Shown here: one piece after another, positions 7,009 through 15,113 of the stretch
Layout of the letters: every line of letters starts with the position of its first letter
How positions within the stretch are numbered: the first letter of the stretch is position 1
Origin: an uncultured Bacilli bacterium
GTDB taxonomy: Bacteria > Bacillota_I > Bacilli_A > RF39 > UBA660
Direction of reading: 5' to 3'
Length of the DNA: 38,249 nt
Assembly (NCBI GenBank): GCA_944363745.1
Contig: CALVVD010000001.1
Coordinates: 1 to 38,249 of the forward strand
Notes under the pieces: model-generated
What the model was told of the DNA's origin: nothing
What the model saw: only the letters and a program-made list of their open reading frames with translations
Databases searched by the model: none
Program-made: the position numbers and the translations under genes

Positions 7009-8199
7009 ATGGAATTAAATGATTATGAGAAAATGGTATACAGAAGTTTATTATCTCGAAAAATAGATAAATTAGATATTAGTGAAGAGGCAAAAAAAGA
7101 ATTTATAGATAGTGTTATAAAGGAAGCTTCTAGTAAATTTCATCAATCTTTTTCTTTATATCTTAGAGATATGTTTAATAAAAGATTAAAGCAATTAAAT
7201 GAAAAAGAAGGTAATACTTTAACTAAAAAAGAATATAAGCTTATTTTAACGTTAAAAGACTTAGAAGAGAATAAAACAGTTAATGGAGATTATAAAGATA
7301 ATAGAAGTTTTAATACTATATTAAATCAAGTTTTAAAGGTTTTAATAAACGATCAAGAAAAGTTAGAAAAAGCAATTAATATTTATCCTAATATTAAAAA
7401 ATATGTAGAATGTAAAAAAAGTTCTATAAGTATGACAGATTTAAAAATTTTAGACTATCTTGAAGTTACTAAATTAAATATTGTTTCTCATAATGATAGA
7501 AAACTAAAGTATAAAGTAAATTATTTAACTAATAAATTAAATTCTTTTAGTAAAGAGATTATAAAAATATATCCAAATGCTTGTAAGACCTTACAATTAA
7601 TTTCTTTAGGTTTAACTGTTAAAGAAGTTGAAATATTTTATATATTAAAAGAAAATATTTCTATTAAAGAAAAAGCGGAAAAGTTAGGATATAGTGATTA
7701 TAATAGTTATAGTAAGGCTTTAGATAAATTGTATGAAAAGATTAGAGATAACGAAGGAATTAAAGACATAGCACTTAGTACTTATCCTGATATTATAAAT
7801 ATGATTGAGAAAAGAGATGTTTTACATCATAGAACAAAACTTAGATCTATTAATAAAGAATATATAATGTTATTTAAGAAAAAATTAATAGTTAAGAAAG
7901 CTCCTAAAGTAGTTAGTATTTCTAGTTCTTATTTACCTTATACTTTAAGAGATGAAATTTATATTAATAATACTTATTTAAATAATAAGGGATATTTTAT
8001 TAGTAGTAGTGATTTAAATACTGATAAAGTAATTAAAAAAGTAGAAGAAGTAACTAAAGATTTTAAAGATTTAACTTTAAAAGAAAGATATGAAGTAGCT
8101 TTTAGATTAGGTTATATTAAGACTAGTTTAAAAGATATAGATAATTTATGGAGGCATCCTAAAACTTTGCATAAAATATTAGAAAGAAGGGTTAAATAA
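7009..8199 (+). CDS. Unknown protein with tandem sigma-region-4-like helix-turn-helix repeats (first of pair)
   Basis: This 396-aa protein starts at the ATG after AGGTGAT; an in-frame GTG at 7000 lies within that ribosome binding site. I do not recognise a named family. Three units of about 60 residues each begin with an LTxxE...IL-type helix and end in a Tyr-Pro: residues 70-126 (LTKKEYKLIL...NIYP), 140-189 (ISMTDLKILDY...KIYP) and 201-260 (GLTVKEVEIFYIL...STYP). The third (ISIKEKAEKLGYSDYNSYSKALDKL) looks most like a sigma-70 region 4 or LuxR-type HTH. An N-terminal segment (30-60, EFIDSVIKEASSKFHQSFS) and the C-terminal module (350-390, LTLKERYEVAFRLGYI) have counterparts in the next gene. 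The protein is basic, Lys/Asn/Ile-rich, with no membrane segment. The next gene starts 1 nt after its stop, so they form an operon. Regulator or RNA-polymerase-associated factor is a guess from repeat type. Confidence 0.8.
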   Translation: MELNDYEKMVYRSLLSRKIDKLDISEEAKKEFIDSVIKEASSKFHQSFSLYLRDMFNKRLKQLNEKEGNTLTKKEYKLILTLKDLEENKTVNGDYKDNRSFNTILNQVLKVLINDQEKLEKAINIYPNIKKYVECKKSSISMTDLKILDYLEVTKLNIVSHNDRKLKYKVNYLTNKLNSFSKEIIKIYPNACKTLQLISLGLTVKEVEIFYILKENISIKEKAEKLGYSDYNSYSKALDKLYEKIRDNEGIKDIALSTYPDIINMIEKRDVLHHRTKLRSINKEYIMLFKKKLIVKKAPKVVSISSSYLPYTLRDEIYINNTYLNNKGYFISSSDLNTDKVIKKVEEVTKDFKDLTLKERYEVAFRLGYIKTSLKDIDNLWRHPKTLHKILERRVK

Positions 8200-8200
8200 T

Positions 8201-10330
8201 ATGAAAGCTGATTATAATAGTGTTGTAGAAATTAAAAAAGGTAATAAGAGTAAGAGAGAGTTTTTTAAGAATAAATTAAAAGAAAGCATGAAAAAACTAA
8301 ATATTAAAGATAATGATGAATTATTAGAAGAAGTATTTAAGGAAGCATTAGATACTTATCAAGAAGATACCCCTATTCCTTTCATATATCATTTAAATGG
8401 AATTTTAACTAATAAGACTGATAATAATTTTAATAATAAATTAACTGATAAAGAAATTGAGATCATTAATTTATTATTAAAAGTTAATGATGAGGGATTT
8501 TTAACTACTAAAGAAGTTATGGCAGTTTTAAACATTAAAGAAGAGGATGTTAATAAAGCGATAGAAAGACTTAAAAGAATTGCTTTGAAAAATGGTAGTT
8601 ATATAAAAGATTTATTTGGTAATTATCAAGAGAGATTTGCAAAAAGAACTAGTTATTTTAAAAATAAGAATGTTTTAACAGAAAAAGAATTAGAAATATT
8701 AGGAGATTATCTAGGAATAAATGGAAAAGACCTAAGTATTAATGATATCGCTTTAAAATATAATGTTTCTTATGTTGTAGCAAGAAAAGAAATAATAAGA
8801 ATATTTAATCTATTAAGATATAATAATAATCAAGAGTTAGTTCTTAATAAATATGATGCAGTTAGTAAAAAGATTGGACTGAAAGCAAATATGCTTGGGG
8901 TTAAACTTGATTTAACTGCCCTTAAAATAAAAGAGCATTATAGAAATAAAAAAGAAGTAGTAAAAATTAAAGAAGTAAAGAAAAAGAAAAAAACAGTTAA
9001 TTATAAGATAGAAGAAAAAGATTTAAAAATCTTAGAACTTTTAGATAGAAGATATAGAAAAGAAATAAGTGTATCTCAGTTTATAGAGTTAAGTGGTTAT
9101 AGTGATATATATAAATTACAAACTAAAGTTAAAAGTTTATTTGAAAAAATAAAGAAAAATCATTATTTAGAAGAACAGGTAATAAAAATTTTCCCTAATA
9201 GTTTAAAAATGGATACTATTAGTACTCTTAGAGATCAAGAGATTATAGAAACTCTTCTTAGACAGAATAAAGAAGGTTTAACTGATGAAGATGCCATTAA
9301 ATTATTAAGATATAAACTTAAAAAAGATTTTTATAAATTTAAGCATTTATTATATCGTAAAATAAAAGATAATGATAATTTAAGAAAAGAAATAGAGAGA
9401 ATTTATCCTGAATTCTTAGAATTAAAAGAATTTAATGATTATATTAAGGGAATTTGTAATGAACAACAAGAATTATATTATGATAACTTCTTTAGTATTC
9501 TTGATAGTGTTATTACAGATACTAATACACCTATTAATTTACAAGGTAAAGCTTTAAGAGTTTTTAAAGAGTTAAAAGGAAATAAAAATATTACCTTGAC
9601 TAAGAGATTAAATGATACGATCGGTATTATTAATGCTGGTTTTACTGATAATTTACCTTTGACAACTATAATTTCTAATACTGATTATAATAGTTTAGAG
9701 AGTATGATTACAGATTTTCATAATAAGATTACAGGAACAAAGGAAAAATCAACGAGATTTCCTAGATATAAGTTATTATCTATAAAAAGTGATGATATAA
9801 AGATGATTAAAGATTTATATACTCCTACTTTAGAGGGTTATCCTACTTGTGTAGAAATTAAAGAGAAATATAATCAAAAAAATAATAGAATTTATGATGA
9901 AAAAGATAGAGTTTTAAGAAGTATAGCTTTAGGAGAGAATTTAGATGATATTATAGCTGTTTGGCCTTCATATAAAGAAGATATTATAATTAAAGAGAAC
10001 TTTACAAGAGATAAAAGTATAGTATTAAACAGTTATGAATTAGAGAATATTAAAGATAGTAATAATACTCTTATTAAAGGAAATATAGCAGATGCTATTT
10101 GTGCTCTTGAAACTTCTGTTTATGGAGAATATGCTAGTACAAAAGATTTTAGTGATAAATTAATATTAGCATTTCGTTTAGGTTTCTTTAATAAACACCC
10201 ATTTGTTAGTAAAGATATAGCAGAAATATTAAAAATAGATGAAGAATATATTATTAATTTAACTAAAGAGTGTTTAATAGCAAGTAAAGATAAATTAATG
10301 CAAAAAGGATCTAGTAAAATTAAAATCTAG
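8201..10330 (+). CDS. Unknown large protein with tandem sigma-region-4-like repeats (second of pair)
   Basis: The gene encodes 709 aa starting at 8201, coupled to the previous gene (1-nt gap, GAAAGAAGGG upstream). At least four, perhaps five, HTH-like units are visible: residues 80-140 (LTDKEIEIINLLL...), 159-218 (LTEKELEILGDYLGI..LSINDIALKYNVS), 269-332 (IEEKDLKILELLD...KIFP), 340-403 (LRDQEIIETLLR...RIYP) and a weaker 528-590 (ending VWPSY). Unit 2 strongly resembles a sigma region 4 helix-turn-helix. Residues 38-72 (DELLEEVFKEALDTYQEDT..) match the N-terminal segment of the first protein and distantly recall sigma region 2. The C-terminus (620-690, ILAFRLGFFNKHPFVSKDIA) matches the C-terminal module of its partner. 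A basic linker (250-265) separates units 2 and 3. The gene is convergent with infB and shares its terminator. Function is unknown; duplication from a common ancestor with the first gene is likely. Confidence 0.8.
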   Translation: MKADYNSVVEIKKGNKSKREFFKNKLKESMKKLNIKDNDELLEEVFKEALDTYQEDTPIPFIYHLNGILTNKTDNNFNNKLTDKEIEIINLLLKVNDEGFLTTKEVMAVLNIKEEDVNKAIERLKRIALKNGSYIKDLFGNYQERFAKRTSYFKNKNVLTEKELEILGDYLGINGKDLSINDIALKYNVSYVVARKEIIRIFNLLRYNNNQELVLNKYDAVSKKIGLKANMLGVKLDLTALKIKEHYRNKKEVVKIKEVKKKKKTVNYKIEEKDLKILELLDRRYRKEISVSQFIELSGYSDIYKLQTKVKSLFEKIKKNHYLEEQVIKIFPNSLKMDTISTLRDQEIIETLLRQNKEGLTDEDAIKLLRYKLKKDFYKFKHLLYRKIKDNDNLRKEIERIYPEFLELKEFNDYIKGICNEQQELYYDNFFSILDSVITDTNTPINLQGKALRVFKELKGNKNITLTKRLNDTIGIINAGFTDNLPLTTIISNTDYNSLESMITDFHNKITGTKEKSTRFPRYKLLSIKSDDIKMIKDLYTPTLEGYPTCVEIKEKYNQKNNRIYDEKDRVLRSIALGENLDDIIAVWPSYKEDIIIKENFTRDKSIVLNSYELENIKDSNNTLIKGNIADAICALETSVYGEYASTKDFSDKLILAFRLGFFNKHPFVSKDIAEILKIDEEYIINLTKECLIASKDKLMQKGSSKIKI

Positions 10331-10338
10331 ATCCTTTT
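10303..10338. terminator. Bidirectional terminator shared by the repeat-protein gene and infB
   Basis: AAAAGGATCTAG (10303-10314) and CTAGATCCTTTT (10327-10338) form a perfect 12-bp stem with a 12-nt loop, flanked by A/T runs on both sides. It contains the TAG of the plus-strand gene (10328-10330) and the start of the infB TAA (10339-10337), so both coding sequences end inside it. Confidence 0.8.
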
Positions 10339-12460
10339 ATCTTTCTATTTCTACAAGTTCATAAACTTCAATAGTATCTCCTTCTTTGTAGTCCTGGAAG
10401 TTTTCTAAAGTTAGACCACAATCATGATCTTTAGATATTTCTTTAATACTATCTTTTTCATGTTGTAATGACTTAATAGAACCATTATAAATAACTATAC
10501 CATCTCTAACTACTCTAGCCTTATCATTATTCTTAATTATTCCACTTGTAACATGACATCCAGCAATCATTCCTACTTTAGAGAATTTAAATAATTGTCT
10601 AATTTCTGCTGTTCCTGTAACTTTTTCTTCATATATAGGTTCAAGCATTCCTTTCATAGCTTTTTCCATATCTTCTACTACTTTATAAATAATATCATAA
10701 AGTCTTATTTCAACATTATATTCTTTAGCTATGTCAACTACTTTATTATTTCCTCTAACATTAAAACCAATAATAATAGCATTAGATGCTTGAGCTAGAA
10801 CTACATCACTTTCTGTGATACCACCAACAGCACCTCTAATAACATTTATCTTAACACCTTCTACATCTATCTTTTCTAAAGATGATTTAACGGCTTCTAA
10901 ACTACCATTAGTATCTGTTTTTAAGACTACATTTATTTCTTTTAATCCTTCATTAATTTGTCCAAATAACTCTTCTAAACTCATACCAGTTCTATTAGTA
11001 TCTGCTTGTTTTTCTCTTAAGGCTCTATCACTAGCAATCTGTTTAGCTTGTTTTTCAGTCTCAAAAGCCATAAATTTATCTCCAGCACTAGGAACTAAAG
11101 ATAGACCTGTAACTTCAACTGGCATAGAAGGAGGAGCACTAGTTATATCTTCTCCTAAATCATTCTTTAAAGTTCTTACTTTACCAAAAGCAGTACCTAC
11201 AACAATAGGATCCCCCAATCTTAAAGTACCATTTTGAATTAATAAAGTTGCAACTGCTCCTACATGTTTATCCATTTTACTTTCAAGAACAGCTCCTGTT
11301 GCATATCTATTAGGATTAGCTTTTAACTCTTCCATTTCTGCAACTAATAGAATATTTTCAAGTAATTCATCTACACCTTCTCCTGTTTTAGCAGAAATCT
11401 TATTTATTATAGTATCTCCACCCCATTCTTCTGGAGTAAGTCCTGCTTCTACAAGTCCTGTCATAACTCTTTCTATATCTGCTTCAGGTTTATCTATTTT
11501 ATTAATGCAGACAATAATAGGTACTTTAGCTGCTTTAGCATGGTCAATTGCTTCTCTTGTTTGGGGCATAACACCATCATCTGCTGCTACTATAATGATA
11601 ACTATATCAGTAACACTAGCACCACGTGCTCTCATTTCTGTAAAAGCAGCATGTCCTGGAGTATCAATAAAAGTTATCTTCTTACCTTTACATTCTACTT
11701 GATAAGCTCCTATTTCTTGAGTAATACCCCCAGCTTCTCCACCTACAACATTACTTTTTCTAATTGTATCAAGAAGAGTTGTCTTACCATGATCAACATG
11801 TCCCATAATAGTAACAACAGGAGGACGTTCTACTAAGTCTTCTTCTTTATCTTTAATCTCATAGTTTTCAAAATTAGAAATATCTGTCTCTTCTTCTTTT
11901 TTTACTGTTTTATTATAATCTAAGGCAAGTAACTCTACATTTTCAAAACTAAGAGTATTGTTAGCAGTAGCCATAATACCAAGAGCCATTAATTTCATAA
12001 TTATCTGACTACTTGGAACATTTAAAGCTTCTGCTAAATCATTAACAGTCATATTATTTTTATATACCAAAATATTATCATCTAATTCTTGTTCATTACT
12101 CTGTAACTTTTCTTTATGTTTATAAATATTCTTTCTTTCTTCTTTAAATTCATTCTTCTTATTAGACTGTTTATTATTTTTTTTATTATTTTTACTTAAG
12201 CTTTCTTCTTTAGCATTAGCAAATTTATTATCATAAGCTATCTCTTCTGCTTTCTCATCAAGACTAAAGTCATTAACTAATTCTTCCATTTCATCTTCTA
12301 CATAATCCTCTTCATCTTGAATAGAATTATCAAGTAAAATAATCTCATCATCACTAAGCATTCTATCTAAATCACTAGCATCCATAGCAAGACGTTCCAT
12401 ATGTTTAACAATATCTTCTATAGATTTATTTACATCTATTGCATACTCTTTTATTGTCAT
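10337..12460 (-). CDS. infB: Translation initiation factor IF-2
   Basis: IF2 is the GTPase that brings fMet-tRNA to the 30S subunit and promotes subunit joining. This protein has 707 aa, starting at the ATG after AGAGGTGA (an upstream GTG in frame is within that site). Two IF2_N-like modules are seen (residues 1-50, MTIKEYAIDVNKSIEDIVK; about 135-185, MTVNDLAEALNVPSSQIIMKL), joined by an acidic then Lys/Asn-rich linker. The G domain has GHVDHGKT (about 218), DTPGH (about 263) and NKID (about 320). The C-terminal part ends in the fMet-tRNA-binding domain (TGTAEIRQLFKFSKVGMIAG). It is the last gene of rimP-nusA-ylxR-infB; ylxQ, often present before infB, is absent. Confidence 0.98.
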   Translation of the reverse strand: MTIKEYAIDVNKSIEDIVKHMERLAMDASDLDRMLSDDEIILLDNSIQDEEDYVEDEMEELVNDFSLDEKAEEIAYDNKFANAKEESLSKNNKKNNKQSNKKNEFKEERKNIYKHKEKLQSNEQELDDNILVYKNNMTVNDLAEALNVPSSQIIMKLMALGIMATANNTLSFENVELLALDYNKTVKKEEETDISNFENYEIKDKEEDLVERPPVVTIMGHVDHGKTTLLDTIRKSNVVGGEAGGITQEIGAYQVECKGKKITFIDTPGHAAFTEMRARGASVTDIVIIIVAADDGVMPQTREAIDHAKAAKVPIIVCINKIDKPEADIERVMTGLVEAGLTPEEWGGDTIINKISAKTGEGVDELLENILLVAEMEELKANPNRYATGAVLESKMDKHVGAVATLLIQNGTLRLGDPIVVGTAFGKVRTLKNDLGEDITSAPPSMPVEVTGLSLVPSAGDKFMAFETEKQAKQIASDRALREKQADTNRTGMSLEELFGQINEGLKEINVVLKTDTNGSLEAVKSSLEKIDVEGVKINVIRGAVGGITESDVVLAQASNAIIIGFNVRGNNKVVDIAKEYNVEIRLYDIIYKVVEDMEKAMKGMLEPIYEEKVTGTAEIRQLFKFSKVGMIAGCHVTSGIIKNNDKARVVRDGIVIYNGSIKSLQHEKDSIKEISKDHDCGLTLENFQDYKEGDTIEVYELVEIER

Positions 12461-12478
12461 AAACTTCACCTCTTTCTT

Positions 12479-12742
12479 TTAATTTTCTATAACTTCTCTT
12501 ATCTTTTCATATACCTCATTACTAATATCACATTCTAGTTTTCTTGCTAAACTTTTCTTTTTAATCGCTTCATCTAGAACATTAGTATCTCTTTTAATAT
12601 ATGCACCTCTACCATTCTTTTTTCCAGTTAAATCAACACTAACATTACCTTCTTTATCTTTAACTATTCTAAGAAGATCACGTTTATCAAGTTTTTCACC
12701 TGTAACAACACAAGTTCTAAGAGGAATTTTTCTTTTTTTCAT
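12479..12742 (-). CDS. ylxR: YlxR-family RNA-binding protein (RnpM-like)
   Basis: The 87-aa protein carries the YlxR signature: PLRTCVVTGEKLDKRDLLRI followed by GRGAYI. The family is a small nucleic-acid-binding fold encoded between nusA and infB in Bacillota; in Bacillus the product has been linked to RNase P modulation (RnpM). The position between nusA (10 nt upstream) and infB (18 nt downstream) confirms the assignment. It is basic, and the ribosome binding site is AGGAGG. Confidence 0.93.
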   Translation of the reverse strand: MKKRKIPLRTCVVTGEKLDKRDLLRIVKDKEGNVSVDLTGKKNGRGAYIKRDTNVLDEAIKKKSLARKLECDISNEVYEKIREVIEN

Positions 12743-12752
12743 AAACTACCTC

Positions 12753-13964
12753 CTATTCTTCAGTTTTTATACTAATACCTAACTCTTTCGCTTGTTCACT
12801 TGTTTTTATATCTATTTTATATTTAGTAAGTTTAGTAGCAAGACGGGAATTAAGTCCTTTTTTACCTATAGCAAGTGAGAAGTTATCACCATCAGCAATT
12901 ACTAAAGCTTCTTTTTTCTTAGCATCTGTAATTAAAACAGTTAAATCTTTAGCAGGTGATAGAGCATTTGCGATAAATACGGCAGGATCACTATCATATT
13001 TAATGATATCTATTTTTTCTCCATTAAGTTCTGTAATAATATTAGCAATACGGCTTCCTTTTTCACCAATACAAGCCCCAATAGGATCTACTTTAGGATT
13101 TTCTGAGTATACAGCAACTTTACTTCTAACACCTGCTTCTCTAGCTACTCCATAAAGCATAACTGTTCCATCAGCAAGCTCTGGTATTTCACTTTCAAAT
13201 AATCTTTTAACAAAACCAAAATGTCTTCGACTAAGAAGAACAAGTAAGCTTCTACCATTATTATCTACTTTAGTAACATATACTTTTATACTACTACCCA
13301 TTTTAATATGTTCTCCAGGTATAATATCTTTTTTAGGTAAAATACCATTAGTACGTCCTAAATCAATAAAATAGTTATCTGTATCTTCTAAAGCAACTGT
13401 ACCAACTAATAATTCATCTTGTTTATCACCAAATTCATCAGTTATACTACTACGTTCTGCTTCTCTAATCTTTTGAATAACTACTTGTTTAGCAGTAGAT
13501 GCTGCAACTCTACCAAAGTCTTTAGGAGTTACTTCAGTATCAATAGTATCTCCAACATTAACAGTTTTATCTAGTTTTCTAGCATCACTTAATTTAATCT
13601 CAGTACCAGGATTAAAGAAACTAATCTTTTCTTCTTCTTTATCTTTCTCTTTTTCTTCTTCTTTAAACTCTTTCTCAGTCTTATCTGTATCTAGATTCTC
13701 ATCTAAAGCATAACGCTCAAATAAAGCATCTTCATACTCTTCTTTAGTCATTTTATCATCAGGAACAACTGTTAAGTATGAGAATACTTTAATATCTCCA
13801 GTATCTTCATTAATTAAGACTTTAACATTATTATTTTTACTTTTAGCATTTTTCTTATAAGCACTAGTTAAAGCATTTCTCATCGCTTCATAAATTATCT
13901 CTTTATCAATATGTTTTTCTTTAACTACTAAATCAACAGCTTTTAAAAATTCTTTACCATTCAT
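12753..13964 (-). CDS. nusA: Transcription termination/antitermination factor NusA
   Basis: NusA binds RNA polymerase and nascent RNA, affecting pausing and termination. I start it at the ATG at 13964 (MNGKEFLKAVDLVVKEK), 1 nt after the rimP stop, with GAAGGGAG inside the rimP tail; 403 aa. Domains in order are the N-terminal polymerase-binding domain, an S1 domain from about residue 183 (VGTVALEDTDNYFIDLGRTN), then two KH domains (PIGACIGEKGSRIANIITEL; LAIGKKGLNSRLATKLTKYK). An acidic, Glu/Lys-rich insertion (EEEKEKDKEEEK region, about residues 95-115) lies between the N-terminal and S1 parts. There is no C-terminal AR repeat, as is usual outside Proteobacteria. Confidence 0.97.
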   Translation of the reverse strand: MNGKEFLKAVDLVVKEKHIDKEIIYEAMRNALTSAYKKNAKSKNNNVKVLINEDTGDIKVFSYLTVVPDDKMTKEEYEDALFERYALDENLDTDKTEKEFKEEEKEKDKEEEKISFFNPGTEIKLSDARKLDKTVNVGDTIDTEVTPKDFGRVAASTAKQVVIQKIREAERSSITDEFGDKQDELLVGTVALEDTDNYFIDLGRTNGILPKKDIIPGEHIKMGSSIKVYVTKVDNNGRSLLVLLSRRHFGFVKRLFESEIPELADGTVMLYGVAREAGVRSKVAVYSENPKVDPIGACIGEKGSRIANIITELNGEKIDIIKYDSDPAVFIANALSPAKDLTVLITDAKKKEALVIADGDNFSLAIGKKGLNSRLATKLTKYKIDIKTSEQAKELGISIKTEE

Positions 13965-13965
13965 T

Positions 13966-14214
13966 TTAAACATCTCCCTTCTCTTTAGAATGTATATCAA
14001 GTACATCTACATCATCACATAAATTATTATCATCCATAATAGGATTAATTAGTTTAGTCGCTTCTGTTACTCTATTAACATCAATAGTAGTATCACTATC
14101 GAGTTCAATATTTAAAGTTTTAACTCCTTCTTCATTACTATAATAGACATCACTAACATATAGATTTAATGACTCAATAACAGGATCAACTAATTGTTTA
14201 ACTTTATCTTTCAT
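13966..14214 (-). CDS. rimP: Ribosome maturation factor RimP, N-terminal domain only
   Basis: RimP helps 30S maturation. This protein has 82 aa, whereas family members usually have about 150. The N-terminal half is recognisable (VDPVIESLNLYVSDVYYSNE; TLNIELDSDTTIDVNRVTEATKLINPIMD). Where the LEVSSPGLDRPL motif and the C-terminal SH3-like domain should follow, the sequence instead ends in DVLDIHSKEKGDV and a TAA. nusA starts 1 nt later and its ribosome binding site lies within these last codons, so no room is left for a lost second half. The gene is first in the operon, behind a perfect promoter and with an AAGGAGG site, and looks expressed. It could be a functional reduced form or a decaying gene. 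Confidence 0.8.
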   Translation of the reverse strand: MKDKVKQLVDPVIESLNLYVSDVYYSNEEGVKTLNIELDSDTTIDVNRVTEATKLINPIMDDNNLCDDVDVLDIHSKEKGDV

Positions 14215-14235
14215 ACTACCTCCTTACAAACTAAA

Positions 14236-14261
14236 GAGTGAAGTCTTTTATAACTTCACTC
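14236..14261 (-). promoter_or_regulatory. Hairpin in the rimP-nusA-infB leader
   Basis: GAGTGAAGT (14236-14244) and ACTTCACTC (14253-14261) form a perfect 9-bp stem with an 8-nt loop, about 10 nt upstream of the AAGGAGG of rimP. No U tract follows on the minus strand (TTTAGTTTG), so it is not a typical terminator. It could be a protein-binding or stabilising 5' structure. Confidence 0.45.
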
Positions 14262-14276
14262 CTTTCTTCTTGTTTA

Positions 14277-14305
14277 ATTATACAGTATATTTTATATTTT
14301 GTCAA
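14277..14305 (-). promoter_or_regulatory. Consensus promoter of the rimP-nusA-ylxR-infB operon
   Basis: A perfect TTGACA (14305-14300), a 17-nt spacer and a perfect TATAAT (14282-14277) lie on the minus strand. Transcription would begin about 14270, giving a leader of some 55 nt that includes the 9-bp hairpin. Confidence 0.9.
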
Positions 14306-14360
14306 AAAAGTTAAATAAAATTCTCAAATATATGATATTATTAATAGTAGGTGATAAATA

Positions 14361-15056
14361 ATGAAGGAAATTTTTACAAAAAAAAGAATATTAGAAATAT
14401 TAAAAGGAATTATTACAGTAGTTATCTTTTTATGTAGTGGATATCTGCAAATAATACCTATTTTATTATTTAATATAGATGTAGATAATTATACAACTGG
14501 TGATTTAGCGATTGTAAACACAGTTACAGATATTATCTTGCTAATTATATTAGTAGCTTTATATTACAAAGAATTAAAAATAGAGTTTAAGAGGTTTAAA
14601 AAGAATTATAAGGAATATTTAGATACAGGATTAAAATATTGGGTAGTAGGACTTATAATTATGTGTGTATCTAATATTATTATAGGATTAATTACTCCAC
14701 TTAATACTTCAAGTAACGAACAAGCAGTACAAGGATTAATAACAGCGACACCTTATTTAATGCTATTAACAGCAGGCATAATTGCACCAATAACCGAAGA
14801 ATTAACATTTAGAAAAGGTATATCAAAGATATTTAAAAATAAATGGGTATATGTAACCGCTTCAGGATTAATATTTGGATTTTTACATGTTATGGGGAGT
14901 AGTAATCCTTTAGAATATTTATATATCATTCCATATGGTAGTTTAGGTTTCTTCTTTGCTTTAACTTGTTATGAGACTAAAAATATTTATCCATCTATAT
15001 GTATGCATGCCATACATAATAGCGCCTTAGTACTTTTATCAATCTTTACTTTCTAA
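14361..15056 (+). CDS. CPBP family intramembrane metalloprotease
   Basis: This 231-aa membrane protein has several predicted membrane helices (about 15-38, 50-70, 90-112, 128-148, 163-180, 185-205, 212-230). It carries the CPBP (Abi/Rce1-like) motifs: EELTFRKG with Glu146, Glu147 and Arg151; FGFLH with His176; and MHAIHNS with His216 and Asn220. The family are intramembrane proteases, in some cases linked to bacteriocin maturation or self-immunity; nothing nearby indicates the substrate. The start ATG follows AGGTGAT. It is a single plus-strand gene between rimP and efp, closed by a strong bidirectional terminator. Confidence 0.92.
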   Translation: MKEIFTKKRILEILKGIITVVIFLCSGYLQIIPILLFNIDVDNYTTGDLAIVNTVTDIILLIILVALYYKELKIEFKRFKKNYKEYLDTGLKYWVVGLIIMCVSNIIIGLITPLNTSSNEQAVQGLITATPYLMLLTAGIIAPITEELTFRKGISKIFKNKWVYVTASGLIFGFLHVMGSSNPLEYLYIIPYGSLGFFFALTCYETKNIYPSICMHAIHNSALVLLSIFTF

Positions 15057-15062
15057 TACAAC

Positions 15063-15096
15063 AAAAATACTAGTTAGATTTTTAACTAGTATTTTT
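15063..15096. terminator. Bidirectional terminator between the CPBP gene and efp
   Basis: AAAAATACTAGTT (15063-15075) and AACTAGTATTTTT (15084-15096) form a perfect 13-bp stem with an 8-nt loop. The arms end in A and T runs, so the hairpin works in both directions. Confidence 0.85.
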
Positions 15097-15113
15097 ATTT
15101 ATATAATACTCTA

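Noticed and set aside
10815..11237. 140-aa plus-strand frame opposite infB, and similar frames at 2621, 10595, 11505, 11540, 17049 and 26418
   Set aside because: They run antisense inside conserved genes, have no ribosome binding site and show no protein family features.
13750..13965. Frameshifted C-terminal half of RimP downstream of its stop
   Set aside because: The downstream sequence is the NusA N-terminus in another frame; no RimP C-terminal sequence is seen in any frame.
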